Assembly (NCBI RefSeq): GCF_000737325.1 | Contig: NZ_CP011125.1 | Location: forward strand, 2,170,001 to 2,234,000 | DNA from: Sandaracinus amylolyticus | GTDB lineage: Bacteria; Myxococcota_A; Polyangia; Polyangiales; Sandaracinaceae | DNA: 64,000 nt | Direction of reading: 5' to 3' | Shown: positions 32,241-40,243 of the stretch, piece by piece | Layout of the letters: each line of letters opens with the position of its first letter | How positions within the stretch are numbered: position 1 is the stretch's first letter | Translations under genes and position numbers: made by a program | Notes under the pieces: generated by a model | Told to the model about the DNA's origin: nothing | Seen by the model: only the letters and a program-made list of their open reading frames with translations | Databases searched by the model: none

Positions 32241-33326
32241 TCAGTCGCGTGCGCGACGCTGCGCCGCGCTCGCGAGCGTGCGGCCGTGCGGTGTCGTGTC
32301 GGCGTGGCTCGCGGCGCATCGGAACGCCGCGCGCGCCTGGGCGCGCTCTCCGCGCTTCTCGAGCGTCTCGCCGAGGAGGAACCACGCCTCGGCGCGCGTG
32401 GGCGTGATCTCGAGCGCCGCCCGCAGCGCGCGCTCCGCTTCGTCGAGCTCACCGAGGCCCAGCGCACGCGCAGCGCGCTCGAGCTCGTCGACGCTCGGCG
32501 CCGTGAACGCCGGCGGCGCAGCGGCGATGCGCGCCGCGCTCGACGGAGGCTCGAGCCACCCCAGCGGATCGCCGTGGCGCAGCGAGGGTGGGATCGCGAC
32601 GAGCGCCTCGACCGGCGCGACGATCATCGCGCCGCCCGGACGAAGCCGCGCCGCGAGCCGGCTCGCGATCGCGGCGGCCTGCGCGGCGGGGAAGTAGATG
32701 AGCACGTTGCGACAGAGCACCACGTCGAACGGCCCCGCGCCCCGATCGGGATCGGGCTCGGTAATCGACGCGCGCTCGAAGCGCACGACGCGCCGGAGCG
32801 CGTCGGGCGCGCTCCACGACGACGGGATCGCGATCGGCGCGCCCGCGCCGCCGATCACGCGCGGATAGATCCCGGCGCGCGCGGTGCGCAGCGCCTCGGG
32901 GCTCACGTCGGTCGCGAGCAGCTCGATGTCGATCCCGAGCTGCGACGCGAGCAGCGCGACGCTCCACGGCTCTTCGCCGGTCGCGCATCCGGCGCACCAG
33001 ATGCGCACGGGCGCGCCGCGTCGCTCGACGATGCGCGGCAGCTCGCGCGCGAGGCGCTCGAAGTGCTCGGGGTGCCGGAAGAAGCGGGTGTGCGGCACCG
33101 TCGCCGCGGACACCAGCGCATCGAGCGCTTCTGCGTCGGGACGCGCGAGCAGATCCCGCGCGAGCGCCAGCGGCGACGTGCGTCGCGCCCGCGCGATGCG
33201 ATCGAGCGCGAGCCGCAACGCGCTCGGCCACGGCTCGAGCGTGTGCCCGAGGCGCGGCGAGATCAGCGCGCGCAGCAGCTGCGCGAGCTCGCGATCAGCG
33301 TCGGCGTCGGAGGGCTTCGCGGACAT
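32241..33326 (-). CDS. cheR: CheR chemoreceptor methyltransferase with C-terminal TPR-like repeat
   Basis: A 361-residue CheR. An N-terminal helical domain is followed by TRFFRHPEHFERL, the SAM motif IWCAGCATGEEPWS and FDVVLCRNVLIYF, all typical of MCP glutamate methyltransferases. The last 100 residues contain a TPR-like pair (ALGLGELDEAERALRAALEI, AEAWFLLGETLEKRGERAQA). It methylates receptor glutamates and opposes CheB. It is the last gene of the operon; its start overlaps the end of cheB by 32 bp. Confidence 0.93.
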   Translation of the reverse strand: MSAKPSDADADRELAQLLRALISPRLGHTLEPWPSALRLALDRIARARRTSPLALARDLLARPDAEALDALVSAATVPHTRFFRHPEHFERLARELPRIVERRGAPVRIWCAGCATGEEPWSVALLASQLGIDIELLATDVSPEALRTARAGIYPRVIGGAGAPIAIPSSWSAPDALRRVVRFERASITEPDPDRGAGPFDVVLCRNVLIYFPAAQAAAIASRLAARLRPGGAMIVAPVEALVAIPPSLRHGDPLGWLEPPSSAARIAAAPPAFTAPSVDELERAARALGLGELDEAERALRAALEITPTRAEAWFLLGETLEKRGERAQARAAFRCAASHADTTPHGRTLASAAQRRARD

Positions 33327-34239
33327 CGGTGACGATCGTGTCGAGGCGCACCGCCCGCACGCGCGGCGAGACGTCGAGCGCGTGGCGCGGCATCGACGGC
33401 GCGGCGCACTCGTCGGGGCTCAGCGCGAGGCACGTCGCGCTCCCTTCGAGCGCGAGCGCGATGCCGCGCGCTCCGTCGCGCCCCATGCCCGAGAGCACGA
33501 GCGCGACCACGCGCCGTCCGAGCGACGCGGCCGACGCGAGCGCGCGATCCGCGGAGGGCACGTGGAGCTCTCCGATCGCGCCCGCGACGAGCCGCACGAC
33601 GCCGTTCTCGATCACGAGGTGACGCCCCGCGGGCGCGATCAGCGCGCGCCCGCTCGCGAGCGCATCGCCGTGGCGCGCGGGCCGCGCAGGCAGGCCGAGC
33701 CCCGCGATCCATCGTGCGAATCCGACCTCACCGCCGAGCGGCAGGTGCTGCACGACGACGATCGCCGCGGGCACGTCGCGCAGCCCCGGCACCAGACGCT
33801 CGAGCGCGCGCGGCGCGCCCGTCGAGCCGGCGATCACGAGCACCGGGAGCTCGCGCGCGATCGACTGCGTGGCCGCGTCGCGCACGATCGCGCGCAGCCT
33901 CGTCTCTCCGGGCTCGGTGCCGAGCTCGCGCTTGGACACGAACGCGACCGCGCCCTGCGCCACCGCCTCGAGCGCGACGTCGGAGCCCTCCGCGACGTCG
34001 CTGACCACGACGACGGGCACGCGCGCCGCGATCTCGCGGATCGCACCGAGCCCCGACGCGCCCGGCATCCACACGTCGAGCACCACGACCGACGCGGTGT
34101 CGAGATCGCCCCACGCGCGCAGCTCGTCGACGCTCGCGAAGCGCTTGATCACCCGGACGTCGTCGTCGCTCTCGAGGATCCGCGCGATCCGCTGCGCGGC
34201 GATGTCGGAGTCGTCGACGACACAGACTCGAAGCGTCAT
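33295..34239 (-). CDS. cheB: CheB methylesterase
   Basis: A 314-residue CheB: a receiver domain with phospho-acceptor D55 (VVVLDVWMP), a linker, and a methylesterase domain with catalytic S139 (AGSTGAP), H165 (VVQHLP) and the Asp of SGMGRDGARG. It removes methyl groups from, or deamidates, chemoreceptors when phosphorylated by CheA. Its ATG overlaps the cheA stop (ATGA), so the two are translationally coupled. Confidence 0.94.
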   Translation of the reverse strand: MTLRVCVVDDSDIAAQRIARILESDDDVRVIKRFASVDELRAWGDLDTASVVVLDVWMPGASGLGAIREIAARVPVVVVSDVAEGSDVALEAVAQGAVAFVSKRELGTEPGETRLRAIVRDAATQSIARELPVLVIAGSTGAPRALERLVPGLRDVPAAIVVVQHLPLGGEVGFARWIAGLGLPARPARHGDALASGRALIAPAGRHLVIENGVVRLVAGAIGELHVPSADRALASAASLGRRVVALVLSGMGRDGARGIALALEGSATCLALSPDECAAPSMPRHALDVSPRVRAVRLDTIVTDVREALRRRR

Positions 34240-36326
34240 CGCGCCAGACACTCGTCGATCACCTGTCGCAGCTCCGTCTCGACGAAGCGCTGCTTGGAGA
34301 GGAATCCACGCACGCCGAGCGCGCGTGCGCGGTCGCGCACCGCGGGCTCGCTGCGCGTGGTGAGCACGATCACCGGCACCTCGCGCAGCGCGGGATCGCC
34401 GCGCAGCTCCGCGATCATCTCGAGCCCGCCGAGGAACGGCATCTCGACGTCGGTGAGGATCAGATCGGGGCGCTCGGTGCGCGCGAGCAGGAGCCCCTGC
34501 TTGCCGTCGGACGCGTCCGATACTTTGAGCCCAAACGATCTCAGGATGCCGAGGAGCAGCTCGCGCGCGACGGGCGCGTCCTCCACCACGAGCACGTGCG
34601 GCACCGCGCGCCGCGGCGACGTCGAAGGACGCGCCGCGCTGGTCGCGACACGGCCGCGCAGCGTCGCGTGGGTCGCGTCGGCGTCGAGCAGGAAGTAGAC
34701 GCCGCCGTCGGGCGCGGGCGCGACGCCGCGCACCACGTCGGAGCGCACCGCGAGCTCGTCGATCCGCTCGAACGCCATCGGGCGCGGGTTGTCGTACCCG
34801 TCGACGCGCAGCGCGAACACGCCGGTGCGGTGGTGCGTGATCACCGCGACGTCGCCCGCGCGCGGCGGCTCGGCCGCGCCGAAGAGCGCGCCGAGGTCGA
34901 AGAGCGGCACGAGATCTGCGGCGTTCGCCGGTCCTCGCGCGAGGCGCCACCCATCGCTCGCGCGCACCGGCTCGCCCATGCGCTCGACGGCGAGCACCTC
35001 GCGCACCGGGATCGCGAGCCGCGTCCCGCGGCACTCGATCGGCACCACGATGTCGGCGCGCAGCATCGTCGGGAGCACGATCTCGAAGCGCGTGCCGCGC
35101 CCGCGCTCGGACTCGACGCGCACGCTGCCGCCGACCGCCGCGACCTCGCGCGCGACCACGTCGAGCCCGACACCGCGTCCCGAGATGTCGGTCACTTCGT
35201 CGCGCGTCGTCACGCCCTGCTCGAAGATGCGCTGCAGCAGCTCGGAGTCGTCGCCCTCGTGGCGGAGCCGAGTGCGCATCCGCTCGAGATCGACGCCTCC
35301 GCCGTCGTCCTCGACGATCACCTGCACGCTCGAGTCGGTCTGGTGGATCGTGATCTCGATGCGACCGACCGGCGACTTGCCCGCCGCGGTGCGCGCGAGC
35401 TCGCTCTCGATCCCGTGATCGACCGCGTTTCGCACGAGGTGCAGCAGCGCGGGGCCGAGCGAGCGCTCCACCGACGCATCGACGTACGCGTCGCCCGAGA
35501 CCAGCAGCTCGACGCGCTTGCCGAGCGCGTGCGCCGTCGAGCGCGCGGCGCGATGCACCTGCGACTTCAGCGCCGCGACCGAGACCATCGCGGCCGAGCG
35601 CACCGTGTCCTCGAGCTGCTCGAGCGCCATCTCGAGCGCGAACTCGTGCGTCGACCACTGCGCCGCGAGATCGCCCATGCGCCGCTCGATCTCCGCGCCG
35701 TACCCGAGCGTCTTCACGATGCGCTCCGCGAGCGCCTCCGGCGGCAGCTGCGGATCGATCTCCGAGAGCAGCGCCCGGAGCATGCGCCGCACCTCGCGCA
35801 GGGCAGGGTGCAGCAGCGAGTGCTCGCGATGGAGGCGCCGCGCTTCGTGGACCAGCGGCGCGAGGCGCGCGGGATCGAGCGAAGGGCGCGCGTGCTCGAC
35901 GTGCTCGGCGCGTGCCTCGACCTCGGTGTGCGTCGCGTCGGCGTGCGTCTCGGTCGACGTCGCAGCCGCGGCGCTCGCCGCGGCGAGCCGCGCGAAGATC
36001 TCGTCGAGGTCGATCTCGAGCGCGCCCTCCGACGCCGCCATCGCCGAGATCGCGTCGAGCGCGGTGAGGATCGCGTCGCCCGCGCCCTCGCTCATCGCCT
36101 TCGACGCGCGCTCGACGACGCCCTCCATCGACTGCAGCAGGTGGCCGCAGTCGGCGAGGCCGAGCATGTGCGCCTCACCCTTCATCGTGTGGAGCAGCCG
36201 CTTCAGCGAGCGCGACGCGCCCGCGTCGCCCTGCTCGAGCGCGATCCACAGATCCGTCGCCTCGCTGATGCGATCCGACGCCGCGTCCCAGAACGCGCGG
36301 ACGAGATCGCGATCCTGCACCGCCAT
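34236..36326 (-). CDS. cheA: Hybrid chemotaxis histidine kinase CheA with receiver domain
   Basis: A 696-residue hybrid. P1 Hpt domain with H46 in LLHTMKGEAHMLGL; a variable acidic linker; a dimerisation region; ATP-binding domain with HLVRNAVDHGIE, VEDDGGGVDLERM and SGRGVGLDVV; a CheW-like domain; and a C-terminal receiver with the Asp in LILTDVEMP. The built-in receiver, seen in many non-flagellar chemosensory kinases, suggests an internal phosphate sink or relay. There is no obvious P2 CheY/CheB-binding domain. It starts 3 bp after the MCP stop. Confidence 0.94.
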   Translation of the reverse strand: MAVQDRDLVRAFWDAASDRISEATDLWIALEQGDAGASRSLKRLLHTMKGEAHMLGLADCGHLLQSMEGVVERASKAMSEGAGDAILTALDAISAMAASEGALEIDLDEIFARLAAASAAAATSTETHADATHTEVEARAEHVEHARPSLDPARLAPLVHEARRLHREHSLLHPALREVRRMLRALLSEIDPQLPPEALAERIVKTLGYGAEIERRMGDLAAQWSTHEFALEMALEQLEDTVRSAAMVSVAALKSQVHRAARSTAHALGKRVELLVSGDAYVDASVERSLGPALLHLVRNAVDHGIESELARTAAGKSPVGRIEITIHQTDSSVQVIVEDDGGGVDLERMRTRLRHEGDDSELLQRIFEQGVTTRDEVTDISGRGVGLDVVAREVAAVGGSVRVESERGRGTRFEIVLPTMLRADIVVPIECRGTRLAIPVREVLAVERMGEPVRASDGWRLARGPANAADLVPLFDLGALFGAAEPPRAGDVAVITHHRTGVFALRVDGYDNPRPMAFERIDELAVRSDVVRGVAPAPDGGVYFLLDADATHATLRGRVATSAARPSTSPRRAVPHVLVVEDAPVARELLLGILRSFGLKVSDASDGKQGLLLARTERPDLILTDVEMPFLGGLEMIAELRGDPALREVPVIVLTTRSEPAVRDRARALGVRGFLSKQRFVETELRQVIDECLAR

Positions 36327-36329
36327 CGA

Positions 36330-37883
36330 TCAGCGCCCGCTGCGATGATCTCGCGGCAGCTCGGCGGACGCGACGCGGAACGCCTGGATCGCCTGCTTCA
36401 GCTCGTGCGAGAGCTGCAGCAGCGACTCCGCGGAGCGCGTCGTCGCCGCCGATCCGGTGAGCGACTCGTTCACCGCGCGCACCACCTCGTCGGCCGCGGA
36501 CTTCGCCTGCGACGTGCCTTCCTGATGGCGGTTCACCGCGTCGGAGATCTTCGCGGCCGCCGCCGCCGCGTCGCGCGCGAGCTTCGTGCTCTCCTCGGTC
36601 GCGAGCACCGACGCGTGCGACGCCGCGCGCATGTCCGCGACGAGCTTCCGGATGTCGCGCACCGAGTCCATCACGTGCTCGGACAGCCGCCGCATCTCGG
36701 CCGCGACCAGCGAGAACCCGCGCCCGACCTCGCCCGCCTTCGTGCCCTCGAGCGCGGCATTCAGCGCGAGCAGATCCGAGCGATCCGCGATGTCCTGGAT
36801 GAGCGAGAGGATCTCGCCGATGCGATCGGAGTGCGCGCTCACCAGGCGCGTCTGATCGGCCATGCGCGTCGAGCTCTCGAGCGTGCGGCCCGACATCTCG
36901 TGGACCGCCTGCGCGTCGCGCGCGACCGCGTCGGCCGCGGCCGCGAGCGTCTCGAGCGTGCGGCGGATCTCCTCGAGCGACGCGGTCTGCTGCGTCGCGA
37001 GCGTCTCCTGCTCGCGCACCGCGGAGAACATCCCCGCCGACGCCGACGCGACCGCGTCCGAGCTCGTGCCGATCCGCTGGGTCAGGCTGCGAAGGCTGTC
37101 GAGCATCCGCCGGAACGCGACGAAGAGCTCACCGTCGCCGCCGATCGATCCCGTGAGATCGCCGTCCGCGACGCGCACCGCGCCCTGCTGCAGCTCGCGC
37201 AGCCGATCGTTCATGCGCTCGAACGCCGTCGCCATCTCGCCGAGCTCGTCGTTCGAGTGCGACAGCGCGAGGTTGCTCGACACGTCACCGCGCGCGATCT
37301 GCTCCGCCGCGCGCGCCATGCGCTGCATCTGGCTCGACATGCGCGTCGCGAACACGAAGGACGCGAGCAGCCCGACGATCGCGACGCCGAGCCCCTGCAT
37401 CGCGATCCAGCCGCGCGTCTCCTCGCGGCGCCGCGCGATCGCGGTGCTGCGCAGCGCGACCGCGACGGTCCCGATCGCGTCGTTGTTCCCGCGCGCCACC
37501 GGGGCCGCGACCACGACCAGCGACTCGCTCGCGGACACGTCCTGCGGCTCGTCGCGCATCCGCATCGTGCGCGGCGGGTTGCCGTCGCCCACGACCGTCA
37601 CGCGCTCGCCGTTCGCGCGGTACACCGCGGCCCACTCGACGAGCCGATCGGCGAGCGCGACGCGCATCACCTCGGCGGCCGAGTCGTCCTGATCGAACTC
37701 GAGTGGCGCGACGACCGACTCCGAGAGCATCGCCGCCGTCGCGCGCGCGCGCTCGGTGATCGACTCGCGCTCCGCCTGCGCTGCGCGCTCCGGCACGAGC
37801 CACGCGTCGAGCCCCGTGATCACGAGGACCACGCCGAAGAGCAAGCCCGCGATCTTCCAACGAACCGAGACGAATCGGAACAT
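36330..37883 (-). CDS. Methyl-accepting chemotaxis protein
   Basis: A 517-residue membrane chemoreceptor. Transmembrane helix 1 (about 10-29), a periplasmic region of about 140 residues, transmembrane helix 2 (WIAMQGLGVAIVGLLASFVF), a HAMP domain (MARAAEQIARGDVSSNL) and a long coiled-coil signalling domain with the hairpin tip SDLLALNAALEGTKAGEVGR. The tip differs from the enteric ILALNAAVEAARAGEQGR form. It should sense a periplasmic ligand or a ligand-loaded binding protein and control CheA. Confidence 0.93.
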   Translation of the reverse strand: MFRFVSVRWKIAGLLFGVVLVITGLDAWLVPERAAQAERESITERARATAAMLSESVVAPLEFDQDDSAAEVMRVALADRLVEWAAVYRANGERVTVVGDGNPPRTMRMRDEPQDVSASESLVVVAAPVARGNNDAIGTVAVALRSTAIARRREETRGWIAMQGLGVAIVGLLASFVFATRMSSQMQRMARAAEQIARGDVSSNLALSHSNDELGEMATAFERMNDRLRELQQGAVRVADGDLTGSIGGDGELFVAFRRMLDSLRSLTQRIGTSSDAVASASAGMFSAVREQETLATQQTASLEEIRRTLETLAAAADAVARDAQAVHEMSGRTLESSTRMADQTRLVSAHSDRIGEILSLIQDIADRSDLLALNAALEGTKAGEVGRGFSLVAAEMRRLSEHVMDSVRDIRKLVADMRAASHASVLATEESTKLARDAAAAAAKISDAVNRHQEGTSQAKSAADEVVRAVNESLTGSAATTRSAESLLQLSHELKQAIQAFRVASAELPRDHRSGR

Positions 37884-37906
37884 GTGCCCTCGACGTCCGG
37901 AGGCGC

Positions 37907-38269
37907 TCAGCGCGCGCTCGAGCCCGAAAAGAGATCCAGATCGACCAGCCAGACGAGCCCGACGTCGTCCATCTCGGCGACGCCGACGACGTGAGGCAGG
38001 GCCATCGCGTCGCGCAGCAGATCGGGCAATGCGAAGAGGCGCTCCTCGGAGAGCCAGTCGAAGCGTGCTTCGGCGCAGTCCACGCGCCGCTCGCCGGCGC
38101 CGGTGCGCACCCACAGCGATCGCACGTCGCGCACCGACGCATCGGGCTCGCGGCGGAAGAGCGCGACCGGCCGCTCGTCGTCGCTCCCCGATCCCGAGGC
38201 GCGCACGACCTGCGACGCGGGGAGGGCGCAGCGCACTCCGTCGTGCGAGAGCAGCACCACGCGGCTCAC
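37907..38269 (-). CDS. Short CheW-like protein
   Basis: A 120-residue protein resembling half of a CheW domain: VVLLSHDGVRCALPASQVVRA at the start and VGVAEMDDVGLVWLVDLDLF at the end match the opening and closing strands of CheW. It is shorter than normal CheW, so it may be a reduced coupling protein. The GTG start overlaps the stop of the receiver gene by 4 bp (GTGA). Its place between receiver and MCP supports a chemosensory role. Confidence 0.65.
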   Translation of the reverse strand: MSRVVLLSHDGVRCALPASQVVRASGSGSDDERPVALFRREPDASVRDVRSLWVRTGAGERRVDCAEARFDWLSEERLFALPDLLRDAMALPHVVGVAEMDDVGLVWLVDLDLFSGSSAR

Positions 38270-38655
38270 CGCGGCTCCGCGAGCAGCTGCTTCACGATCT
38301 TCACGAGCGCGTCCGTGCCCGCCGACTTCGCGACCACCGCGTCGGCCTGCGCGTCGCGCGCGAGCACCTCGAGCTGCGTCGTGTCGTTCCCCGAGACGAG
38401 CACGATCTTCAGGTCGCCGAGCTTCTCCGTCTTGCGGAACAAGCTCGCGAGCTTGTCGCCACGCATCGACGGCATGTTGATGTCGATCACGACGAGGCGC
38501 GGCTGCGTGCGCAGGATCGCGCTCGTCGCGCCGATCGGCGAGGGAAGGTCGACGACGCGAAGCCCTGCGCCGGCGAGCGCGCGCTTCATCGACTCGCGCG
38601 CGATGTCGCTGTCGTCGATGACCAGGACGTCGGCCGAAGGAGTTCGCGAGCTCAT
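38266..38655 (-). CDS. Stand-alone receiver (CheY-like) protein
   Basis: A 129-residue single-domain response regulator with the acidic pair in LVIDDSDIA, phospho-acceptor D58 (LVVIDINMPS), the Ser/Thr position in IVLVSGND and the Lys in AVVAKSA. It is probably the diffusible output of the adjacent CheA. Its ATG overlaps the cheW stop by one base and its stop overlaps the CheW-like GTG. Confidence 0.9.
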   Translation of the reverse strand: MSSRTPSADVLVIDDSDIARESMKRALAGAGLRVVDLPSPIGATSAILRTQPRLVVIDINMPSMRGDKLASLFRKTEKLGDLKIVLVSGNDTTQLEVLARDAQADAVVAKSAGTDALVKIVKQLLAEPR

Positions 38656-39119
38656 CAGGTCGTCTCCCGTGCTGCGGCGATCAGCGCGACCGGATCCACG
38701 ATCGTCAGCGGGCCCTCGGACGAGTCGACGAGCTCGCCGGCGGACGCGTCGCGTGCGAGCTCCACCGTGCTCACGCCGCGCGTCGTCTCCGCGGGGATCC
38801 CCACGAACCCGCGCGGCGTGCCGCACACGATGAGGCGACGCCCGGCGCGCGACTCGCCCGCGCCCGCGCCGAGCGGCGACTCGAGCACCGCGACGATGCG
38901 ACCGCGGTCCTGCACCACGCCGGCGAAGCCCGCCGTCGCGCACGGCAGACGCGCCGGGGCCAGCCACGCGATCACCGCGTCCACCGACTCGGCGGGGACT
39001 CCGAGCAACGCACCTCCGTGCTCGAAGAGCAGCAGCGCGCGCCGATGTCGCGCCGTGCCCTCCGCGTCGCCCCGTCCCCCCGACAAATCCTCGCGAAATC
39101 GCGAGAGCGGATCCGTCAC
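38655..39119 (-). CDS. cheW: CheW coupling protein
   Basis: A 154-residue CheW-like adaptor: RRALLLFEHGGALLGVPAESV, GFAGVVQDRGRIVAVLE and GRRLIVCGTPRGFVGIPAE correspond to the conserved strands of the family. It should link the MCP to CheA. It leads the seven-gene chemosensory operon. The GTG start follows a -10-like TAGTAT by 7 nt, so the operon mRNA probably has no leader. Confidence 0.83.
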   Translation of the reverse strand: MTDPLSRFREDLSGGRGDAEGTARHRRALLLFEHGGALLGVPAESVDAVIAWLAPARLPCATAGFAGVVQDRGRIVAVLESPLGAGAGESRAGRRLIVCGTPRGFVGIPAETTRGVSTVELARDASAGELVDSSEGPLTIVDPVALIAAARETT

Positions 39120-39126
39120 GTCTTCG

Positions 39127-39132
39127 ATACTA
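39127..39132 (-). promoter_or_regulatory. -10 element of the chemosensory operon
   Basis: TAGTAT on the minus strand ends 7 nt before the cheW GTG at 39119; TTCCAT 18 bp further upstream is a poor -35. Confidence 0.48.
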
Positions 39133-39210
39133 GCCGACGATTCCGCGCTGATGGAACCTGAAAGTCAGGCCTCACCACACGCGAATGGCGTGCGAGTGCG
39201 CGTACTTGCG

Positions 39211-39270
39211 TCAGCCGGGGAACCGGTGCGCTAGCCCGGGAACCAGTGCGCTAGCCCGGGAACCACTGCG
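39211..39270. repeat. 20-bp tandem repeat over the stop codon of the CPBP gene (array D)
   Basis: Three copies of a 20-bp unit (CTAGCCCGGGAACCAGTGCG type) cover the last codons of the CPBP protease gene. On the minus strand each outer copy would read WFPG-stop; the gene uses the stop at 39251 and an extra copy with TAG lies at 39231. Each unit has a CCCGGG palindrome or a near match. Confidence 0.8.
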
Positions 39271-40243
39271 CGGGCATGCCCCGCCCGCTCACGATGAGCG
39301 CAGTGACGTCCATCGTGATCGCGACGCCGATGTGCACCACGCAGCCGCCCCAGATCGAGCGCGTCCGCAGCGCGAGCGTCCCGAGCACCACGCCCGCGAA
39401 GATCGCGGCGGCCGCCTCGAGGAACGGCTTGCCGAAGTGGATCATGCAGTAGGGCACGACCATCGCGAAGATCGCCTGCGAGCCCATCGCGCTGCGCATC
39501 GAGCGCATCCAGAAGCCGCGGAAGAAGAACTCGAGCGAGAGGAACTGCGCCGCGTAGAGCAGCTCCCACGCGATCAGATCGAACCAGCTGCGCGAGCAGA
39601 GATCGTAGAACGGGTAGTACTGCGTGAAGTGCGGCACGAAGCGCGCGACGAACATCACGCCGACGAACACCGCCGCGTAGCTGAGCCCGTAGATCCACGC
39701 GTGGTTGCGGATCTCCTTCGTCTCGAGGCCGTGGTCGCGCAGCCGCTCCTTGAAGAACCACTTCACGACGATCGCCGGGATCACGAAGTACCCGAGCACG
39801 CGGAAGCCCGACCACCACACGAAGTCCGCGAGCTCGAGCCACTGCGAGTCGCGCAGCCACGTCCAGAAGGTGTCTTCGCGCGAGCCGAGCGGCGCGAGCT
39901 CGCGCATCAGCTGGCGGAACGTCGTCGAGTGCCCGACGTACTCCATCACCGTCAGGCACAGCGCGCCCACGCAGAGCGCGATGATCGGCCGGTAGTCGTA
40001 GCCCTTGCCCGCGGCCTCGCGCTCGCTGCGCTCGTCGGACGCGAGCTCGTCGAGCACCCGCCACGCGCGCACGAAGAAGTTGCGCGGGTGCAGCTCGGTC
40101 AGGCGCTGCGGCCACGTCTTCGCCGAGAGCCCGTGCTCGAGCCACTCGATGCGCGCGCGCTTGTCGCTCTCGGCGGCGCTGCGGTACGGCCCCGCCTCGG
40201 ACGCAGCGGCAGCGGCCTTCGCGGCAGCGCCTCGCTTGCTCAC
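39251..40243 (-). CDS. CPBP-family intramembrane metalloprotease
   Basis: A 330-residue membrane protein with about six to eight helices. The Abi/CPBP motifs are visible: EFFFRGF (the E-x3-R motif), HFGKPFLE (motif 2) and GGCVVHIGVA (motif 3). Motif 1 has one Glu where EExxxR is common. Such proteases process prenylated or membrane proteins, or act as bacteriocin-immunity factors; the target is unknown. The N-terminal 90 residues are a soluble Ala/Arg-rich extension. The GTG start overlaps the gltX stop by 4 bp (GTGA), so it is co-translated with gltX. Confidence 0.85.
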   Translation of the reverse strand: MSKRGAAAKAAAAASEAGPYRSAAESDKRARIEWLEHGLSAKTWPQRLTELHPRNFFVRAWRVLDELASDERSEREAAGKGYDYRPIIALCVGALCLTVMEYVGHSTTFRQLMRELAPLGSREDTFWTWLRDSQWLELADFVWWSGFRVLGYFVIPAIVVKWFFKERLRDHGLETKEIRNHAWIYGLSYAAVFVGVMFVARFVPHFTQYYPFYDLCSRSWFDLIAWELLYAAQFLSLEFFFRGFWMRSMRSAMGSQAIFAMVVPYCMIHFGKPFLEAAAAIFAGVVLGTLALRTRSIWGGCVVHIGVAITMDVTALIVSGRGMPAQWFPG

